DNA from: Haemonchus contortus
Lineage: Eukaryota; Nematoda; Chromadorea; Rhabditida; Trichostrongylidae
Length of the DNA: 64,000 bases
Reading direction: 5' to 3'
NCBI GenBank assembly: GCA_000469685.2
Contig: LS997562.1
Location: 1,716,326-1,780,325, forward strand
A program made the position numbers and the translations under genes. Under the pieces are notes generated by a model that was not told where the DNA came from, ran no database searches, and saw only the letters and a list, made by a program, of their open reading frames with translations. Numbering within the stretch: position 1 is the stretch's first letter; the number at the start of each line of letters is the position of its first letter. Below are positions 63,363 to 64,000 of this stretch, piece after piece.

Positions 63363-64000
63363 GTACCTTGCTTTTCCACAAAGTTCCATTAGTTTCTTCA
63401 TTACAGGACTCTCACTCTCGTGACCTTTGTTGTGTAATGTGAAATTGATTTTACGCGCGGTCAATCGATACACATAGATAAATTGTCTGACTTTGGAGTA
63501 CGCGAATTACATTGGTACATTGCCTAGACTGTTGGCCCAGGCGCTTCCCAACCTTCGTGTGCCTTCTAATAACCTTTCTGTGTACCTCCCATATGATAGC
63601 GGTTTTTTTTCGTTTACTTCATTTCTCACTTATTCAGTGCGATTATTTTATAACAATCTCGTAGTATTACAAAATCTCCTTGTACACATAATCACAAAAA
63701 TCGGACATGTGGATGTCGCCACCTTCCCTTGTCGTGTTACAACCAAGCCAAGTTGGAATTAGGACCCGCACCTGTGTACAGGGCCACTATGGGAGCTAGA
63801 TGACCATCCTGAATCTCATTTCTGTGCCTACCTGAGCGTATAATGGACCGGATTAAATCTTTAGACAAATTGGTTCATGTGAAAGTCAGTGCTATCGGCC
63901 TTTCAGATGAATGCTACCAGAAGTTCCAGTAAACCAACGCTCGAGAATTAGAAGCCTCGCTGTTGGCCAGATGTCACTGCTTGAATTCCATTCAAATTCG
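63363..64000. other. window end, nothing recognised
   Basis: No further exon or repeat could be supported. Confidence 0.35.

Overview
The window is nuclear DNA from a nematode, most likely a rhabditid/strongylid-type (clade V) worm. Evidence: many short exons with pyrimidine-rich TTTCAG acceptors; probable spliced-leader (trans-splice) acceptors a few bases before start codons; nematode-style MEC-6/POML paraoxonase-like genes and akirin; mariner/Tc1 relics; and a dispersed tRNA-derived SINE. Most of the sequence is non-coding or repeat. I rebuilt genes by hand from splice sites and reading phase; no homology search was possible.

Layout. 1-11.1 kb: no supported gene, with SINE copies and an inverted repeat. 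11.2-22.7 kb: two paraoxonase-like (PON/MEC-6/POML) paralogues, tail to tail. Gene A (+) is a 361-codon model. Gene B (-) is a 355-codon model whose introns hold a mariner transposon, a fold-back MITE, a SINE and relics of a third paralogue. 22.8-28.9 kb: intergenic, with repeats and a fold-back element. 29.0-32.2 kb: akirin (+). 33.4-35.9 kb: DPH6 diphthine-ammonia ligase (+), last exon not found. 37.5-38.2 kb: a two-exon gene (-) for a secreted macin-family antimicrobial peptide. 40.4-50.4 kb: exons on the minus strand of unrecognised protein(s), one part showing exon-level duplication. 51.7-54.3 kb: two decayed transposases (Tc1/mariner type). 56.9-57.3 kb: a two-exon gene (-) for a secreted glycine-rich peptide with a TATA box. 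58.4-58.9 kb: 3' scrap of a non-LTR retrotransposon. The remainder is SINEs and other repeats, with a possible first exon at 63.27 kb.

How the genes relate. Akirin (nuclear cofactor of innate-immune gene expression in animals), the macin peptide and the glycine-rich secreted peptide are all plausibly linked to immunity, but nothing in the sequence shows they are co-regulated. The paraoxonase pair is a local duplication in which B keeps every calcium ligand and A has lost nearly all of them. DPH6 completes diphthamide on elongation factor 2. The strongest candidate for something little described is the macin gene in a nematode.
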